In this document: positions 62,023 through 64,000 of the stretch, piece after piece
Numbering within the stretch: position 1 is the stretch's first letter
Layout of the letters: every line of letters starts with the position of its first letter
DNA from: Mactromeris polynyma
Lineage: Eukaryota > Mollusca > Bivalvia > Venerida > Mactridae
Reading direction: 5' to 3'
DNA: 64,000 bases
Assembly: GCA_032209605.1 (NCBI GenBank)
Contig: JASFXZ010000005.1
Span: 17,536,860-17,600,859, forward strand
Notes under the pieces: generated by a model
What the model was told of the DNA's origin: nothing
What the model saw: the letters and a program-made list of their open reading frames with translations, nothing else
The model's database searches: none
Made by a program: the position numbers and the translations under genes

Positions 62023-62181
62023 GTGTGTGTCTGGTTGCTCATTATCTCTAACAATTTGTCCAATGCATTCGAATGAATTACTCACTTTTTTTCATTTTAT
62101 GAATAAATTATACTCCCAGTTAGACAGATTTATGAATTTGACTGAATTTGTCTGGTTTGAAATTCTATTATTATTCTGCAG

Positions 62182-62240
62182 CCGAACCAAACAAATCAAG
62201 ATCTCATTGAGTCTGCGACAAAAGGGTCCAGAGGCGTGAA
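62182..62240 (+). CDS. Possible short exon after exon 42
   Basis: The acceptor is TTATTATTCTGCAG, which is good. The phase-0 frame reads PNQTNQDLIESATKGSRGVK and stays open to 62263. Possible donors are GGC|gtgaag (62234) and GAA|gttagt (62240); both leave in phase 2. I see no family homology in these residues, so it may be a variable linker exon or chance. Confidence 0.25.
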
Positions 62241-62589
62241 GTTAGTGGATTTTCGTTTTCCTTAAAAGGTGTTTGCGCTGATTTTTTCATTCTTGACTCT
62301 AGAAACCAACACCACATGTGCAGATTTGTTGTCCAGTATACCAGAAACCCATAGCGCATATGATACCAGGAGAGTAATAACGTAAAGGCAGATCTTTTGT
62401 CCAGGACAGAAAAACCAAAGAGGCATGTGCTGATTTGCCATCTAGGTTAACATGAGCAAGTGTATTTTTCCTAGGATTCCAGGAACAAACACACGTCTGT
62501 AGATTTGCGTACAAGGATACGCCACGCATATGCGGATTTCCATCGAGAAAACCACAAACTTATAACAAATGTGCATCTTTTCATACATA

Positions 62590-63180
62590 ATGTCCGTGAT
62601 TATGTCAATTCAATTCAGTTTATTTCACTCATTCCATGCAATACATGACATAATGAGCTAAACAATTAATTACAAAGATACAAATAACAGGGTAATCATG
62701 ATGACAGAATGGTAGTTAAGTAATTGACTGTAACATTTCTAATACTAAAGGTTCAATTCAATACATATAAGAGAGAGAGGAGAATATAAAGAATAAATAT
62801 GTAGACGGATGGCTTACAGTTATGATGTCATATAACATGTATTATATTCTTGAGTAATACAAAATTTTGTTCAACCTGTTCAATACAATTTTATACAAAC
62901 AACAATGTTATCAACAAAATCCGTGTAAATTTTTTTATAATAGATTTAACAAAGATACACAACTTTCTATATTCTACGGTATTACTATTAGTATTCATTA
63001 CAGATTCAAAATGCAAAACATTCGGAAATCTATGATATATTGATCTTATACTCTTTTTCCTTTCATTTGTTATTGCTGGACATTCTAGCAAATAATGGTA
63101 TTCGTCGCCTATACTTGAATTACATAATGTACAAATTCTAAGGTTTAGCAGTGTGTCAAGTAGTCGCCTACTTGTTTACA
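62590..63180 (-). pseudogene. LINE 3' fragment (RT C-terminal knuckle region)
   Basis: Read on the minus strand from about 63170: RLLDTLLNLRICTLCNSSIG, DEYHYLLECPAITNERKKSI and RSIYHRFPNVLHFESVMNTN, the Cys/His knuckle and tail region that ends ORF2 in many LINEs. Its layout matches 34419-34102 of the larger LINE, so it is probably a 5'-truncated copy of a related family. The 3' flank (62620-62760) is AT-rich with no host exon. Confidence 0.7.
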
Positions 63181-63489
63181 TTTTAATTGCTACATAACGT
63201 ATGGTACATATATTTAGCAACCACAAGCTGGGTGAAAAATCATGAGAAATGTGTACAGTGCACAGTCGATTCTTTGAGAAGGAGTAAAATTAGGAACTGG
63301 ATTAAAACAGCGTTATTTTTCAGAAGTTACATTCAAACGTCGTTACTGCGCCGGGGTCCTTGTAGATATAGTCTTTTTATGTATTGTTGTTTATATTGTG
63401 TTATTTGTATGAAAATTGTAACATTCAGTAGATTATGAATTACGATACACTGCGCAAACCTTTGTTTACTGATTCCGACTTTACATTAA

Positions 63490-64000
63490 AAAACAAAGCT
63501 AGTCTCAAAACTTTGCGAACGTCCCTCGTACACCTTAGGACAAGTTAAGAAAGCCAATGGCCATTTGTCGAAATTGGGGAGAAAAGAACACGGAAATTCC
63601 ATGAATTCAAGGAGCTGCTGGGGAAAGCTGCACTTAACATACATCTAGAAATATAAATAGAAATAACACTCATAACACAAATAAGCCAGACCATTCATTG
63701 CTCCCCTATTTCCATACATGTTTAACCATGCTCCTCTTCAGTCATTGATGTGTTGCAAAGCATGTGTGTGCAGATTGAACTGTTAGGATACCTGTTTTTC
63801 ATGATGCAAAGAACCCAAAACATGTGTGTTTAGAAACATTATTCAAGCACCCTATATGAAGTTAAGAACTCATTGCAGTTCATGTTGTGAAAGTCATGTT
63901 CAATCTAATTTGCTCCTCTGGATTTTTGCAAAACGATTTTTAATGTCATTATTTATCCATTTATTTCGGACAAAAGCTGTTATGTAATTTTGAAATATAT
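63490..64000. other. Terminal intron sequence with family R-like fragment
   Basis: GACAAGTTAAGAAAGCCAATGGCC and GAAATTGGGGAGAAAAGAAC at 63540-63590 resemble the GGCCGAAAGTGGGAGAAAAT part of family R. The remainder shows no exon that continues RNF213; the next exon lies beyond 64000. Confidence 0.4.

Overview
The window looks like bivalve-mollusc nuclear DNA. It is AT-rich, has short exons in long introns, and is full of the degenerate 'TATGCCCC...GTCCGT' and 'GTCAAGGTCACC' repeats that are common in mollusc genomes. The species cannot be named from the sequence alone. One host gene fills almost the whole window on the + strand: an RNF213-like giant AAA+ ATPase / E3 ubiquitin ligase. I assemble 42 exons (717-62022, about 7.16 kb of coding sequence, about 2,387 residues). 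Every exon junction joins in phase without a stop. The gene is open at both ends: its N-terminus (and promoter) lies left of the window, and its RING/RZ-finger E3 and C-terminal parts lie to the right.

Layout of the gene. Exons 1-16 (717-24743) encode the helical arm/stalk region, including a segment across exons 10 and 11 that reads like a UBA (ubiquitin-associated) domain. Exons 17-24 (28239-45018) lead into the AAA core. Exons 25-26 carry the first complete Walker A/B pair (GETGCGKT; LFFDEA) and a sensor-1 region. Exons 31-34 carry the second (GKPGSSKS; VVVLDE; ISNW). Exons 35-42 cover the later AAA region (FPIPLINRLEKH, DVFIGYH). By homology these two pairs are the AAA3 and AAA4 modules, the ATPase-competent units of RNF213. 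One intron, directly before the first Walker A exon, has a GC donor instead of GT.

The introns hold transposon debris: a deleted mariner with perfect 18-bp terminal repeats (1-544), a Tc1 remnant (about 8580-9470), a DIRS-style gag-like pseudogene inside a minisatellite (18794-19679), a pogo-type TIR element with TA target duplications (25009-28082), a Penelope-like reverse transcriptase remnant (31258-32300), an almost full-length but broken LINE (about 34060-37830), a LINE 3' fragment (about 62590-63180), foldback/MITE palindromes (38559-38795, 48726-48800, 49472-49791), a tRNA-derived SINE head (16996-17069), several tandem repeat blocks and several multi-copy interspersed repeats. Two older repeats are interrupted by younger insertions, so insertion order can be read from the sequence.

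Functionally there is one host product: the AAA motor plus substrate/ubiquitin-handling portion of a cytosolic, innate-immunity-associated ubiquitin ligase. Everything else visible is mobile-element DNA accumulated in its introns. I saw no operon, CRISPR array, rRNA or intact second host gene.
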